Shown here piece by piece: positions 1 through 7,118 of a DNA stretch of 10,862 nucleotides. This stretch comes from Lachnospiraceae bacterium. Lineage in GTDB: Bacteria; Bacillota; Clostridia; Lachnospirales; Lachnospiraceae. Made by a program: the position numbers and the translations under genes. Numbering within the stretch: position 1 is the first letter of the stretch; each line of letters starts with the position of its first letter. The stretch lies in contig CAAFTS010000051.1 of NCBI GenBank assembly GCA_900765975.1, positions 1-10,862 of the forward strand, in the 5' to 3' direction. Under the pieces are notes generated by a model. It did not search any database, was not told where the DNA came from, and saw only the letters and a list, made by a program, of their open reading frames with translations.

Positions 1-794
1 AAAAGATAAAACAATGAATTCTTCATGTTGACCGACAGTCGAATAATTTCATAAGAAACTCCTGCAATCAGAGGCAGCAACGCTATTCTAAGAACAACTC
101 TCAAAACCTGTGATTCTGTCGTAATAAAAAAGCAAAAAACAATACTGACGATCATAACAAAAAATAGAAAACTGGTTCCGCATCTTTTATGTTCTCTGGA
201 ACTTTTTCTCACATTTTCCACAGTAAGTTCCAACCCATGTTCGATGCAATTGATACATTTATGCTCTGCGCCATGATACATGAACGTCCTTTGTATATCT
301 TCCATCCTGGAAACAAGCGCAATATATCCGAGAAAAATCAAAATTCTGATTATACCTTCCATAATCGTCAAAATCCATCCGGATCCAATATATTTCCTTG
401 CAATATTACTCAGAAAATAAGGCAGCACCATAAAAATTCCAATTGCCAGCACAAAAGAAGCTGCTAACGTCAGATTCATCAATATCTTTTCTTTTTTCTC
501 CTGTTTTGCGATTTCTTCGCCGGTCATTTCAACACCTTTTTCATCCTCTTCTTCGAAAAAAGATGCCGAAAACATCAGCGTTCTAATTCCCAGCACAAGA
601 GAATCTACAAAATTAAAAATCCCCCTAATAAACGGAATCTTCGTCACTGCTTTCCATGGCATAACACTCTGATATTCCTGCACATCTACCACTATTTCCT
701 GATCCGGTTTTCGAACCGCCACTGCATAGCGGTCCCCATTCTTCATCATAATCCCTTCCAGTACAGCCTGTCCGCCTATATTTGATGACTTCAT
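1..794 (-). CDS. DUF1385 (YqhQ-type) membrane protein, 3' end outside window
   Basis: This gene reads leftward off the window edge, so 264 residues are visible and the C-terminus is missing; from memory the family is about 300 residues, so some 40-50 are lost. I translated it by hand and found no internal stop or frameshift. Family hallmarks are the N-terminal IGGQAVLEGIMMKNG (residues 6-20), HGAEHKCI at 174-181 and RCGTSFL at 204-210. Hydrophobic segments lie near 106-128, 140-160, 208-225 and 232-250, giving a multi-pass inner membrane protein with a charged cytosolic stretch at 81-104. The ATG at 794 has AGGAG six bases upstream. It follows rpmE, as in many Firmicutes. Its biochemical function is unknown to me. 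The His/Glu/His/Cys cluster could bind a metal, but that is inference. Confidence 0.9.
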   Translation of the reverse strand, partial: MKSSNIGGQAVLEGIMMKNGDRYAVAVRKPDQEIVVDVQEYQSVMPWKAVTKIPFIRGIFNFVDSLVLGIRTLMFSASFFEEEDEKGVEMTGEEIAKQEKKEKILMNLTLAASFVLAIGIFMVLPYFLSNIARKYIGSGWILTIMEGIIRILIFLGYIALVSRMEDIQRTFMYHGAEHKCINCIEHGLELTVENVRKSSREHKRCGTSFLFFVMIVSIVFCFFITTESQVLRVVLRIALLPLIAGVSYEIIRLSVNMKNSLFYL

Positions 795-851
795 TTCTTT
801 CTCCTAACATCAGTAAACTCGTTCTAATCCAAAATGCTCTTCATACAATAA

Positions 852-879
852 CAGGCTGAGATTTTAACGTCTCAGCCTG
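852..879 (-). terminator. Hairpin between rpmE and the DUF1385 gene, possible leaky terminator
   Basis: Arms at 852-861 and 870-879 form a perfect 10-bp, GC-rich stem with an 8-base loop. On the minus strand it follows rpmE by about 15 bases and is followed by TTATTGT, a poor U-tract. This fits partial termination or 3'-end protection of the short rpmE transcript, with some read-through into the DUF1385 gene. On the plus strand a T-run follows only after about nine bases, and no plus-strand gene ends here. Confidence 0.55.
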
Positions 880-894
880 CTACAATTCTTTTTC

Positions 895-1095
895 TTATTT
901 AATACCATACTTCTTATTGAACTTGTCAACACGTCCACGTGCCTGTGTAGCTTTCTGCTGACCTGTATAGAACGGGTGGCACTTAGAGCAGATTTCTACG
1001 TGAATGCTCTCATTTGTAGAACCTGTTACAAATGTGTTACCGCAGTTGCAAGTTACAGTTGCCTGATGGTACTCTGGATGGATACCTTCTCTCAT
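895..1095 (-). CDS. rpmE: 50S ribosomal protein L31, zinc-binding type
   Basis: This is a 66-residue large-subunit ribosomal protein. It begins [10 protein letters not shown] and carries the four zinc-ligand cysteines of the C+ form: Cys16 and Cys18 (CNCG), then Cys36 and Cys39 ([10 protein letters not shown]). An in-frame GTG at 1104 would add three residues. I prefer the ATG at 1095 because GAGAGGTGA, close to the ideal Shine-Dalgarno sequence, sits six bases before it and would overlap a GTG start, and because L31 proteins normally begin this way. It lies downstream of rho on the same strand but has its own promoter. C+ L31 is the form used under zinc sufficiency in organisms that also have a C- paralogue; no paralogue is visible here. 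Confidence 0.96.
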   Translation of the reverse strand: MREGIHPEYHQATVTCNCGNTFVTGSTNESIHVEICSKCHPFYTGQQKATQARGRVDKFNKKYGIK

Positions 1096-1151
1096 GATTT
1101 TCACCTCTCTATTTTAAAATATAGTTATTCTAATCTCTAAACAGCTTTCTT

Positions 1152-1180
1152 ATTGTAGCATACCTCAATTTTATTTGCAA
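1152..1180 (-). promoter_or_regulatory. SigA-type promoter for rpmE
   Basis: On the minus strand, TTGCAA (1175-1180) and TACAAT (1152-1157) are separated by exactly 17 bases, with a TGC extended -10 motif just before TACAAT. The predicted start near 1145 gives a leader of about 50 nt before rpmE. The leader contains the AT-only palindrome TATTTTAAAATA (1110-1121) next to the ribosome binding site. The promoter starts about 16 bases after the rho stop, so rpmE can be made independently of rho. Confidence 0.75.
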
Positions 1181-1195
1181 GTTTTTTTTAAGAAG

Positions 1196-2545
1196 TTATA
1201 TAAATTTCTGTTTGTTTACTAATTTCACCAATTCTGAATTATCCTTTGTTCTTGAGAACATATTCAACAGATTATCCACAGCCTCTTCTGCCTTCATGCC
1301 ATTCATTGCACGACGGATAATATAAACGGCTTCCTGTTCTTCCTTACTAAGCAGCAGATCTTCCCGTCTGGTGCCGGATTTCGGGATATCAATCGCAGGG
1401 AACACTCTCTTTTCCTGCAACTTTCTGTCCAGCACAAGTTCCATATTACCGGTTCCTTTAAATTCTTCATAAATCACATCATCCATCTTACTTCCGGTAT
1501 CTACAAGTGCAGTTGCCAGAATGGTCAAACTTCCGCCTTCACGCATATTTCTGGCAGCACCAAAAAAGCGTTTTGGCATATGCAACGCTGCAGGGTCAAG
1601 TCCACCCGAAAGCGTCCTTCCCGAAGGTGGAACAACCAGATTGTATGCTCGTGCAAGTCTCGTAATACTATCCAAAAGAATCATAACATCCTTTCCATGT
1701 TCTACAAGACGTTTTGCACGCTCAATCACCATTTCAGAAACACGCTTATGATGTTCCGGAAGTTCATCAAAAGTCGAATGGATGACTTCTACATTTGGAC
1801 CTTCAATCGCCTCTTTGATATCAGTCACTTCTTCCGGACGCTCATCGATCAGCAAAATCAAAAGATGCATATTCGGCTCTGTACGCTGCACAGAAAGAGC
1901 AACTTCTTTTAAAAGAGTCGTTTTACCTGCTTTCGGCGGAGATACAATCATACCACGCTGTCCCTTACCAATTGGGGAAAGTAAATCCATGATCCGCATA
2001 GCTGTGGAACTCTTTTCATTTTCCAGTGAAATTCTTTCATCCGGAAAGATTGGTGTCAGATTTTCAAAATTAGGTCTCCGAATCGCTTCCGCCGGACGCA
2101 TTCCATTGATTGTTGTTACATATAATAATGCGCTGAATTTCTCAGACTGTGTTTTTATTCGAATATTTCCAGTTAAAATATCACCTGTCTTCAGATTAAA
2201 TCTCCGAATTTGTGACGGTGACACATAGATATCATTTTCACCCGGAAGATAATTTTCACAACGTATAAACCCAAAGCCGTCCGGAAGTACTTCCAGAATA
2301 CCATTTGCAACTTTTCCACTATCAAGCTGTTCCAAATCGGTTTCTTCCTTCTTTTCTTTCATTGCTTCTTTTACTTCTTCTTTCGCCTCTGCTCTAACTT
2401 CTTCCCGTTCTACTTTCTCATCCAGAGCCAACATTGCATCAATCAGTTCGCTTTTTTTCATACCTGAAATGCCTTTCATCTCCCTTGCCTTTGCAAGTTC
2501 TTTCAATGTTGTCAGTGGCAATGATTCATACTTTTCTCTCGTCAT
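1196..2545 (-). CDS. rho: Transcription termination factor Rho
   Basis: Rho is a hexameric RNA-dependent ATPase and translocase that ends transcription of untranslated RNA. In this 449-residue protein, residues 1-42 form the Rho_N helical domain, 43-72 a Glu/Lys-rich charged linker, and about 78-150 the cold-shock-like primary RNA site (GFGFIRC at 90-96). The RecA-like motor follows: Walker A PPKAGKT (203-209), Walker B VMILLD (287-292), Q-loop and neighbours through [10 protein letters not shown] (361-370), and R-loop [11 protein letters not shown] (388-398). All key motor residues look intact. The ATG at 2545 follows AAAGGA by eight bases. The length is normal, with only a short charged insertion rather than the long disordered insertions of some Clostridia and Actinobacteria. 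No convincing intrinsic terminator follows it. I did not find a convincing rho promoter in 2546-2740. Confidence 0.98.
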   Translation of the reverse strand: MTREKYESLPLTTLKELAKAREMKGISGMKKSELIDAMLALDEKVEREEVRAEAKEEVKEAMKEKKEETDLEQLDSGKVANGILEVLPDGFGFIRCENYLPGENDIYVSPSQIRRFNLKTGDILTGNIRIKTQSEKFSALLYVTTINGMRPAEAIRRPNFENLTPIFPDERISLENEKSSTAMRIMDLLSPIGKGQRGMIVSPPKAGKTTLLKEVALSVQRTEPNMHLLILLIDERPEEVTDIKEAIEGPNVEVIHSTFDELPEHHKRVSEMVIERAKRLVEHGKDVMILLDSITRLARAYNLVVPPSGRTLSGGLDPAALHMPKRFFGAARNMREGGSLTILATALVDTGSKMDDVIYEEFKGTGNMELVLDRKLQEKRVFPAIDIPKSGTRREDLLLSKEEQEAVYIIRRAMNGMKAEEAVDNLLNMFSRTKDNSELVKLVNKQKFI

Positions 2546-2647
2546 GAAACCTGTCCTTTCTTTTCCTATCTGTTCTATCTGTTTTCTATTTCACTTTATA
2601 ATAAATTCGGGAGCCTTGGTCTGAAACGACACAAATGAACTAAAATC

Positions 2648-2678
2648 TTTTTATAGTATACACTATCTCCTATAAAAA
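2648..2678. repeat. AT-rich inverted repeat in the divergent rho / radical SAM region
   Basis: TTTTTATAG (2648-2656) and CTATAAAAA (2670-2678) form a perfect 9-bp inverted repeat with a 13-base centre. A smaller one, ATAGT/ACTAT, is nested within it. It sits roughly midway between the two divergent genes, about 20 bases upstream of the plus-strand -35 box. It may be a protein-binding site or just AT-rich promoter DNA. The rest of the intergenic region shows no ORF or RNA gene. Confidence 0.35.
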
Positions 2679-2696
2679 AGGAAGTATTTTTTATCC

Positions 2697-2725
2697 TTGA
2701 ACAGACTCCATAACAGTGTTATGAT
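2697..2725 (+). promoter_or_regulatory. SigA-type promoter for the radical SAM - DUF4364 operon
   Basis: TTGAAC (2697-2702) and TATGAT (2720-2725) have a 17-base spacer and a TGT extended -10 motif. The predicted start, near 2732, leaves about 35 nt before the ATG at 2767 but only about 10 nt before the earlier in-frame ATG at 2743. That supports the downstream start. Confidence 0.75.
2709..2723. promoter_or_regulatory. 15-bp palindrome on the -10 region, candidate operator
   Basis: CATAACAGTGTTATG is a perfect 7+1+7 inverted repeat covering the end of the spacer and the first bases of the -10 box. A repressor bound here would block polymerase. Which protein binds, if any, cannot be read from the sequence. 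The DUF4364 product of the same operon is one candidate. Confidence 0.45.
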
Positions 2726-2766
2726 GTTTTTCAGAACCCATTATGAAAATACAGGAGATTGACCGA

Positions 2767-3726
2767 ATGAACGACCGCATAACACAACGCTGGGGCGAAA
2801 AGCGTTATCACTCCATGGACTTTGATCTCAAAGAACAATACGGAGAGAAAATTTATAAAGTAACACTAAATGGCGGCATGAGCTGCCCGAACCGTGATGG
2901 CACGCTTGATTTCAGAGGATGTATTTTTTGCAGTCCGCAAGGTTCCGGTGATTTTGCCGGATCTGCCCGACTTTCCATTACAGAACAACTGACTCAAGGA
3001 AAAAAAGAGCTAAAGGAAAAGCGGCCAGTCCATTCTTTTATCGCATACTTTCAGGCATTTACCAATACCTATGCACCTGTTTCCTATCTAGAAAAGATAT
3101 ATATGGAAGCTATTTCAGATCCAGAGATACAAATTTTATCAATTGCCACCCGCCCAGACTGTCTAAACAACGACGTACTGGCGCTTTTACAAAAAATCAA
3201 TCAGATAAAACCTGTCTGGGTAGAGCTTGGACTTCAGACCATCCACGCTTCCACCGCAGCATATATCCGAAGAGGCTATGATCTTTCTGTATTTGATCGT
3301 GCTGTTGCAAATCTTCGCAAGCTTGGGATCACTGTCATTGTCCACACTATCCTCTGTCTTCCGAACGAAACAAAAGAGATGATGATGCAGACATTGGATT
3401 ATCTAAATAGCAAGGATATTCAGGGCATTAAATTACAATTACTTCATATATTAAAAGGTACCGATCTGGCATCTGACTACACTGCCGTTCCCTTTTACAC
3501 CCCTTCCATGGACGAATACATCGAACTGCTGGGTAGCTGTATTTCCAGAATCCGTCCGGATATCGCCATTCACCGTCTGACCGGTGACGGGCCAAAAGAT
3601 CTTCTAATCGCCCCTCTGTGGAGCAGTAACAAGCGAACTGTATTAAACAAACTGCACAGTTATCTGAAAGTACAAGATCTCTGGCAGGGAAAGGATTATC
3701 ATGACAAAAACATTTACCCTTTATAA
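2767..3726 (+). CDS. TIGR01212-type radical SAM protein, YtqA/MnmL-like
   Basis: This 319-residue protein is a radical SAM enzyme with an Elp3-like core. The [4Fe-4S] ligands are Cys40, Cys52 and Cys55 (CX11CX2C), inside the signature CPNRDGT...GCIFCSPQGSGDF. GLQT (about 153-156), a radical-SAM barrel motif, and the later LKGTDL follow the family pattern. The opening WGEKRYHSMDF and the GSGDFAG stretch resemble, from memory, the Bacillus YtqA subgroup. YtqA was renamed MnmL for its role in converting cmnm5(s2)U toward mnm5(s2)U at the tRNA wobble position. Assigning that role here is inference. An in-frame ATG at 2743 exists, but AGGAG nine bases before 2767 and the short distance from the promoter favour 2767. 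It overlaps the next gene by 26 bases. The partner methylase gene mnmM is not next to it. Confidence 0.88.
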   Translation: MNDRITQRWGEKRYHSMDFDLKEQYGEKIYKVTLNGGMSCPNRDGTLDFRGCIFCSPQGSGDFAGSARLSITEQLTQGKKELKEKRPVHSFIAYFQAFTNTYAPVSYLEKIYMEAISDPEIQILSIATRPDCLNNDVLALLQKINQIKPVWVELGLQTIHASTAAYIRRGYDLSVFDRAVANLRKLGITVIVHTILCLPNETKEMMMQTLDYLNSKDIQGIKLQLLHILKGTDLASDYTAVPFYTPSMDEYIELLGSCISRIRPDIAIHRLTGDGPKDLLIAPLWSSNKRTVLNKLHSYLKVQDLWQGKDYHDKNIYPL

Positions 3727-4213
3727 ATTAATCATTCTCTATATGCTGGATAAAGTAGATTTTCCTTTAACCACTTCTCAAATTTCTGAATTTATTCTGG
3801 ACCAGGGATATACCAACTACTTTAAGCTGCAGCAGACACTATCCGACATGGTGGAATCTGATTTGATTCGTGCAGAGAACACCCACAACCGTACACTTTA
3901 TCACTTAACAGAAAACGGTTCTGAAACCATCCATTATTTCCGCAACAAAATTTCTGCGGAAATTCAACACGATATTGATGCTTTTCTAAAAGAGAAACAA
4001 TATGATTTGAAAGAAGAAGTTTCCGTAAAAACAGACTACTATCTAACCACATCCCACGAATACGAAGTTCGCTGTCAGATTGTAGAAGATGGCTCCAACC
4101 TCATCGATCTGAAACTCCTTGTTCCAACCGAAACAGAGGCTGAAACCATCGCCAATAATTGGATGAAACAAAATCAAGAATTATATTCTTTACTCTTGTC
4201 GAAGCTGCTGTAA
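3701..4213 (+). CDS. DUF4364 family protein, probable winged-helix
   Basis: This 170-residue soluble protein matches the DUF4364 family of Clostridia. Residues 1-80 look like a winged helix: a first helix (LYKLIILYMLDKV), a helix-turn-helix-like pair (LTTSQISEFILDQGYTNYFKLQQTLSDMVESDLI, 23-56) and a beta wing with TLYHLTENG (65-73). Residues 75-100 are a charged helix, and 100-170 form an alpha/beta domain of unknown role. No signal peptide or membrane segment is seen. Its ATG lies inside the end of the radical SAM gene with AAAGGA five bases upstream, so the two are probably translationally coupled. Its last 24 bases overlap the end of rarA on the opposite strand. DNA binding and autoregulation are plausible but inferred. 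Confidence 0.85.
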   Translation: MTKTFTLYKLIILYMLDKVDFPLTTSQISEFILDQGYTNYFKLQQTLSDMVESDLIRAENTHNRTLYHLTENGSETIHYFRNKISAEIQHDIDAFLKEKQYDLKEEVSVKTDYYLTTSHEYEVRCQIVEDGSNLIDLKLLVPTETEAETIANNWMKQNQELYSLLLSKLL

Positions 4214-5506
4214 CCATGCTTTTATTTCTTTTTCTTTACCAAGATCGCCGGGTTCATAGAACCTGGCGTTTTTAATTTCATCCGGAAGATACTGCTGATG
4301 CGCATAGTGATTCGGGTAGTCATGTGCATACTGGTATCCGATTCCATGTCCCAGTTTCGCGGACCCCTTATAATGTGCGTCCTGTAAATGTACCGGAACT
4401 GTCGTTTTTGTCCTCCGCACACTTTCATTTGCCGCAAAAATAGCATTGCAGGCAGAATTACTCTTTGGGGCGCTGGCCACATATAATACAGCCTGTGACA
4501 GAATAATCTGTGCCTCCGGCATTCCAATCTGCTCCACAGCCTGCGCTGCGGACACAGCTACAGTCAGAGCCATTGGATCTGCATTTCCCACATCCTCAGA
4601 TGCGCAAATCATAATTCTGCGGGCAATAAACTTAATATCTTCACCCGCATACAGCATCTTTGCCAGATAATAGACTGCCGCATCCGGATCTGACCCACGC
4701 ATACTTTTTATAAATGCAGAAATTGTATCGTAATGATTATCTCCTGTTTTATCATATCGAACAACCCGTTTCTGAATACATTCCGAAGCAACATCTAATG
4801 TAATATGGATCATACCGTCTGCACTTCTCTCAGTTGTAAGCACTCCCAGTTCAATCGCATTTAACGCACTTCTCGCATCTCCCCCTGCCAGATCCGCTAA
4901 AAATTCCAGTGCGTCATCGTCTATTTCTGCCCGAAATGCTCCCATCCCTTTTTCTTTATCATATACTGCCCGTTTGAGCAAAACCTTGATGTCTTCTTTC
5001 TCCAGCGATTTCAACTCAAACACTCTGGACCGGGACAACAAAGCTCCATTCACTTCAAAATAAGGATTTTCTGTCGTTGCACCGATCAAGGTAATGGTTC
5101 CATCCTCCACATATGGCAGTAAATAGTCCTGCTGCCCCTTATTAAACCGATGGATCTCATCAATAAAGAGAATCGTTTTCTTCTGGTACATCCCCAGCCG
5201 ATCCTTGGCCTCTTTTACAACCTCTTCCATATCCTTTTTTCCGGCAATTGTCGCATTAATCTGAGTAAATTCTGAACTGGTTGTATTTGCAATCACCTTA
5301 GCTAATGTTGTCTTCCCGGTTCCCGGCGGTCCATAAAAAATCAATGAACCAAGTTTATCTGCTTTGATAGCCCGATACAACAGTTTGTCTTTCCCAATAA
5401 TATGTTGCTGCCCTACCACCTCTTCTAAAGTTGTCGGCCGCATCCGTGATGCCAGAGGAGACTCTTTTTCCACTTGTGTTTCCCTCATATAATCAAATAA
5501 ATCCAT
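4190..5506 (-). CDS. rarA: Replication-associated recombination protein A (RarA/MgsA), AAA+ ATPase
   Basis: RarA is a tetrameric clamp-loader-like ATPase that acts at stalled replication forks and single-strand gaps. This 438-residue copy is full length. It has Walker A GPPGTGKT (59-66), Walker B ILFIDEI (112-118), the sensor-1 region GATTENPYF (142-150), arginine-finger SRSRVFEL (158-165) and sensor-2 GGDARSALN (208-216). The C-terminal MgsA region includes YDKTGDNHYD (251-260), SAFIKSMRGSDPDAA (263-277) and GHGIGYQYAHDYPNHY (386-401). The ATG shares its first base with the tcdA stop (TAATG). The GGAGGAG that serves it lies inside the last tcdA codons, so translation is very likely coupled. 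No good terminator follows it on the minus strand; only a weak AT hairpin lies at its stop. Confidence 0.96.
   Translation of the reverse strand: MDLFDYMRETQVEKESPLASRMRPTTLEEVVGQQHIIGKDKLLYRAIKADKLGSLIFYGPPGTGKTTLAKVIANTTSSEFTQINATIAGKKDMEEVVKEAKDRLGMYQKKTILFIDEIHRFNKGQQDYLLPYVEDGTITLIGATTENPYFEVNGALLSRSRVFELKSLEKEDIKVLLKRAVYDKEKGMGAFRAEIDDDALEFLADLAGGDARSALNAIELGVLTTERSADGMIHITLDVASECIQKRVVRYDKTGDNHYDTISAFIKSMRGSDPDAAVYYLAKMLYAGEDIKFIARRIMICASEDVGNADPMALTVAVSAAQAVEQIGMPEAQIILSQAVLYVASAPKSNSACNAIFAANESVRRTKTTVPVHLQDAHYKGSAKLGHGIGYQYAHDYPNHYAHQQYLPDEIKNARFYEPGDLGKEKEIKAWLQQLRQE
4246..4273 (+). terminator. Intrinsic terminator for the radical SAM - DUF4364 operon, inside rarA
   Basis: Arms CGCCGGGTTC (4246-4255) and GAACCTGGCG (4259-4268) pair over 10 bp with one G-U wobble, around an ATA loop. 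TTTTTAATTT follows from 4269. This is a textbook intrinsic terminator on the plus strand, 33 bases after the DUF4364 stop. It lies entirely within the rarA coding sequence on the other strand, in codons for the conserved ARFYEPGDLG segment. On the minus strand no U-tract follows, so it should act in one direction only. Confidence 0.85.
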
Positions 5507-6228
5507 TATTGTACTCCTCCTATTTCCCGAAGAACCTCTCCGGCAATCAAGATTCCGGCAACCGGGGGAACAAAAGATACGCTCCCCGGCAAAGCCCTTC
5601 GCTTTCCTTTCTCCTCTTCTGAAACACGATCGGATATATCAACCGGTTTTTCTTTCGAATACAGAACTTTCAGATGTGTAATCCCCCTTGCCTTCAGTTC
5701 CTTACGCATCACCTTACACAACGGACATACACTGGTCTTCGCTAGATCTGTAATTTCAAAAAGCTCCGCATGCAGTTTATTACCGGTTCCCATACTGCTA
5801 ATAATAGGAATCTCCTGTCTCTGAGCCAGTTCCACCAGTGCTAGTTTCGCCGTAACAGTGTCTATGGCATCCACAATATAATCCGGTTTCGTCTCCGAAA
5901 ACAGCATTTCCAGATTCTCCGGCAAAACAAACAATTCATGCGTTTCCACCTGAATCTCAGGAGAAATATCCGCGATTCTTTTTTTCATCACCTTCGTCTT
6001 ATACTGGCCAATGGTACTGTGATAAGCAATCGACTGACGATTGATATTTGTCAAAGAAACCGTATCATTATCAATCAAAATCAATTTTCCGACCCCGCAT
6101 CGTGCCAAAGCCTCAATGCAATGAGAGCCAACTCCGCCTACTCCAAACACCATAACAACCGCATCTTTGATGCGCTCCAGTGCATCCCCGCCCATCAAAA
6201 GTTCTGTTCTTGAAAACTCATTCACCAT
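5506..6228 (-). CDS. tcdA: tRNA threonylcarbamoyladenosine dehydratase (TcdA/CsdL), ThiF/E1-like
   Basis: TcdA uses ATP to cyclise t6A37 to ct6A37 in tRNAs reading ANN codons. The 240-residue protein shows the E1-like nucleotide-binding loop GVGGVGS (29-35), DNDTV (53-57) with NINRQ (61-65), the DAIDT segment (120-124) and the TcdA-typical SMGTGNKLHAELFEITDLAKT (145-165). Cys168/Cys171 (CPLC) follow, then PGSVSFVPPVAG (214-225). The last block separates it from ThiF, MoeB and HesA, and no ThiS or MoaD partner gene is nearby. The start at 6228 has GAGGAAGG eight bases upstream. The gene runs directly into rarA. The sulfur-transfer partner (CsdA/E- or Suf-like) must lie elsewhere. Confidence 0.93.
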   Translation of the reverse strand: MVNEFSRTELLMGGDALERIKDAVVMVFGVGGVGSHCIEALARCGVGKLILIDNDTVSLTNINRQSIAYHSTIGQYKTKVMKKRIADISPEIQVETHELFVLPENLEMLFSETKPDYIVDAIDTVTAKLALVELAQRQEIPIISSMGTGNKLHAELFEITDLAKTSVCPLCKVMRKELKARGITHLKVLYSKEKPVDISDRVSEEEKGKRRALPGSVSFVPPVAGILIAGEVLREIGGVQ

Positions 6229-6269
6229 ATATCGTACCTTCCTCTTTCAGGATACGTTCACGAATCCTT

Positions 6270-6298
6270 CTTATAACCTTTTTTCTATCTGTCGTTAA
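6270..6298 (-). promoter_or_regulatory. Possible internal promoter for tcdA-rarA
   Basis: On the minus strand, TTAACG (6293-6298) and TATAAG (6270-6275) are 17 bases apart, matching the SigA consensus at 4/6 and 5/6. It overlaps the stop codon of the deacetylase gene and would give a leader of about 35 nt containing a small imperfect hairpin (6249-6268). It suggests that tcdA-rarA can be transcribed apart from the deacetylase. Confidence 0.4.
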
Positions 6299-7011
6299 TC
6301 AATCAGTAATTCATCGACTGTTACAAACGTATACCCTTCCGCCTGCAGCAAATCCACGATCCGTAAAGCTGCTTTGACAGAACTAGCATAACAGTCATGC
6401 AACAGAATAATATCATTTTCTTTTACTTCCGTCACTACTTTGTTGACAATTTCATCTACATTTTCTGTTGCCCAGTCCAATGGATCCACCGTCCACATAA
6501 CCGGAAGTACCTGTATTTTTTTCTCCAGCTCTTTTTGCCACGCACCAAAAGGCGGACGCATGAATTCCACTTTCTCACCCGTAATGTTCTCTATAATTTC
6601 ATTTGTTTTCTGAATTTCCTTATATGCTACCTCATTTTCAAGTCTAGTGATTTCCACATGGCTATATGTATGATTCCCAATCAAATGGCCTTCTTCCTGC
6701 TCCCTTTTTACAATCTCTGTATTTTCCCCGATTTCTATATTTTCTCCGATCAAAAAGAACGTCGCTTTTACCCCTCGTTCTTTCAAGCCATCTAATAACA
6801 TGGATGTATATACTTGATGCGGACCGTCATCAAAGGTCAACGCAATTTTCGGTTTTTCCCTGGTGACCTCATCTGCTGAAACCGATGTCACTTCTCTCTC
6901 TTGCTTTCCACTCTGTCTCTCCTCTATTTGCGGCTGAACACAGATTCCCAAAAGCAATAATACATAAGCCAGACCTAATGCCTGCATCCTTTTTTTTAAT
7001 TCCATCTGCAA
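6295..7011 (-). CDS. Polysaccharide deacetylase family protein (NodB domain), membrane-anchored or exported
   Basis: This 238-residue protein has a basic N-terminus and one hydrophobic segment (about 11-26), so it is exported or anchored; LLGIC is not a good lipobox. A polar linker (27-54) leads to a NodB domain with all five motifs: TFDDGP (59-64, catalytic base and metal Asp), HTYSH (114-118, metal His), RPPFG (152-156), DPLDW (176-180) and LLHD (203-206). It is therefore probably an active metal-dependent de-N-acetylase of peptidoglycan or another N-acetylated glycan; the substrate is not readable. The start is ambiguous. TTG at 7011 has AGAGG nine bases upstream, while ATG at 7005 has only a weak site, and the two differ by two residues. 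No clear promoter was found upstream. Confidence 0.9.
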   Translation of the reverse strand: MQMELKKRMQALGLAYVLLLLGICVQPQIEERQSGKQEREVTSVSADEVTREKPKIALTFDDGPHQVYTSMLLDGLKERGVKATFFLIGENIEIGENTEIVKREQEEGHLIGNHTYSHVEITRLENEVAYKEIQKTNEIIENITGEKVEFMRPPFGAWQKELEKKIQVLPVMWTVDPLDWATENVDEIVNKVVTEVKENDIILLHDCYASSVKAALRIVDLLQAEGYTFVTVDELLID

Positions 7012-7089
7012 TAGCTCTTTCCTCTTACCTTTTTCCCCACTATATATATGCAGATGCCTGCTTTTTTATCGATAAGTCACTCTTCTCCA

Positions 7090-7118
7090 TTGTACTTATT
7101 TTTTATTGATGCTATAAT
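7090..7118 (+). promoter_or_regulatory. SigA-type promoter for the MATE gene
   Basis: TTGTAC (7090-7095) and a perfect TATAAT (7113-7118) are 17 bases apart, with a TGC extended -10 motif. The predicted start near 7125 leaves a leader of under 30 nt. GGAGG (7134-7138) is 13 bases from the ATG at 7152, longer than the usual 5-9, and no better start exists in frame. Confidence 0.8.

Noticed and set aside
189..467. Plus-strand open frame of 92 codons near the left edge
   Set aside because: It lies antisense to the DUF1385 gene, has no recognisable protein motif, and the opposite frame shows clear family signatures.
1521..2228. Several plus-strand open frames of 76-148 codons
   Set aside because: They are antisense shadows of rho; the minus-strand frame has all Rho motifs.
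4176..4190. AAGAAT-TAT-ATTCTT palindrome at the rarA stop as a minus-strand terminator
   Set aside because: The stem has six pairs with only one G-C and the tail GATTTTGTTT is broken; too weak to call.
6249..6268. Imperfect hairpin between the deacetylase gene and tcdA
   Set aside because: It has five pairs, a mismatch and two or three more pairs with no U-tract; it could be chance.
6397..6795. Plus-strand frame of 132 codons rich in Phe, His and Tyr
   Set aside because: It is antisense to the deacetylase; its composition is what the reverse complement of an AT-rich gene gives, and it has no convincing ribosome binding site.
7053..7072. GCAG/CTGC hairpin followed by six T upstream of the MATE promoter
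   Set aside because: The stem is four base pairs, too short for a terminator, and no plus-strand gene ends upstream.
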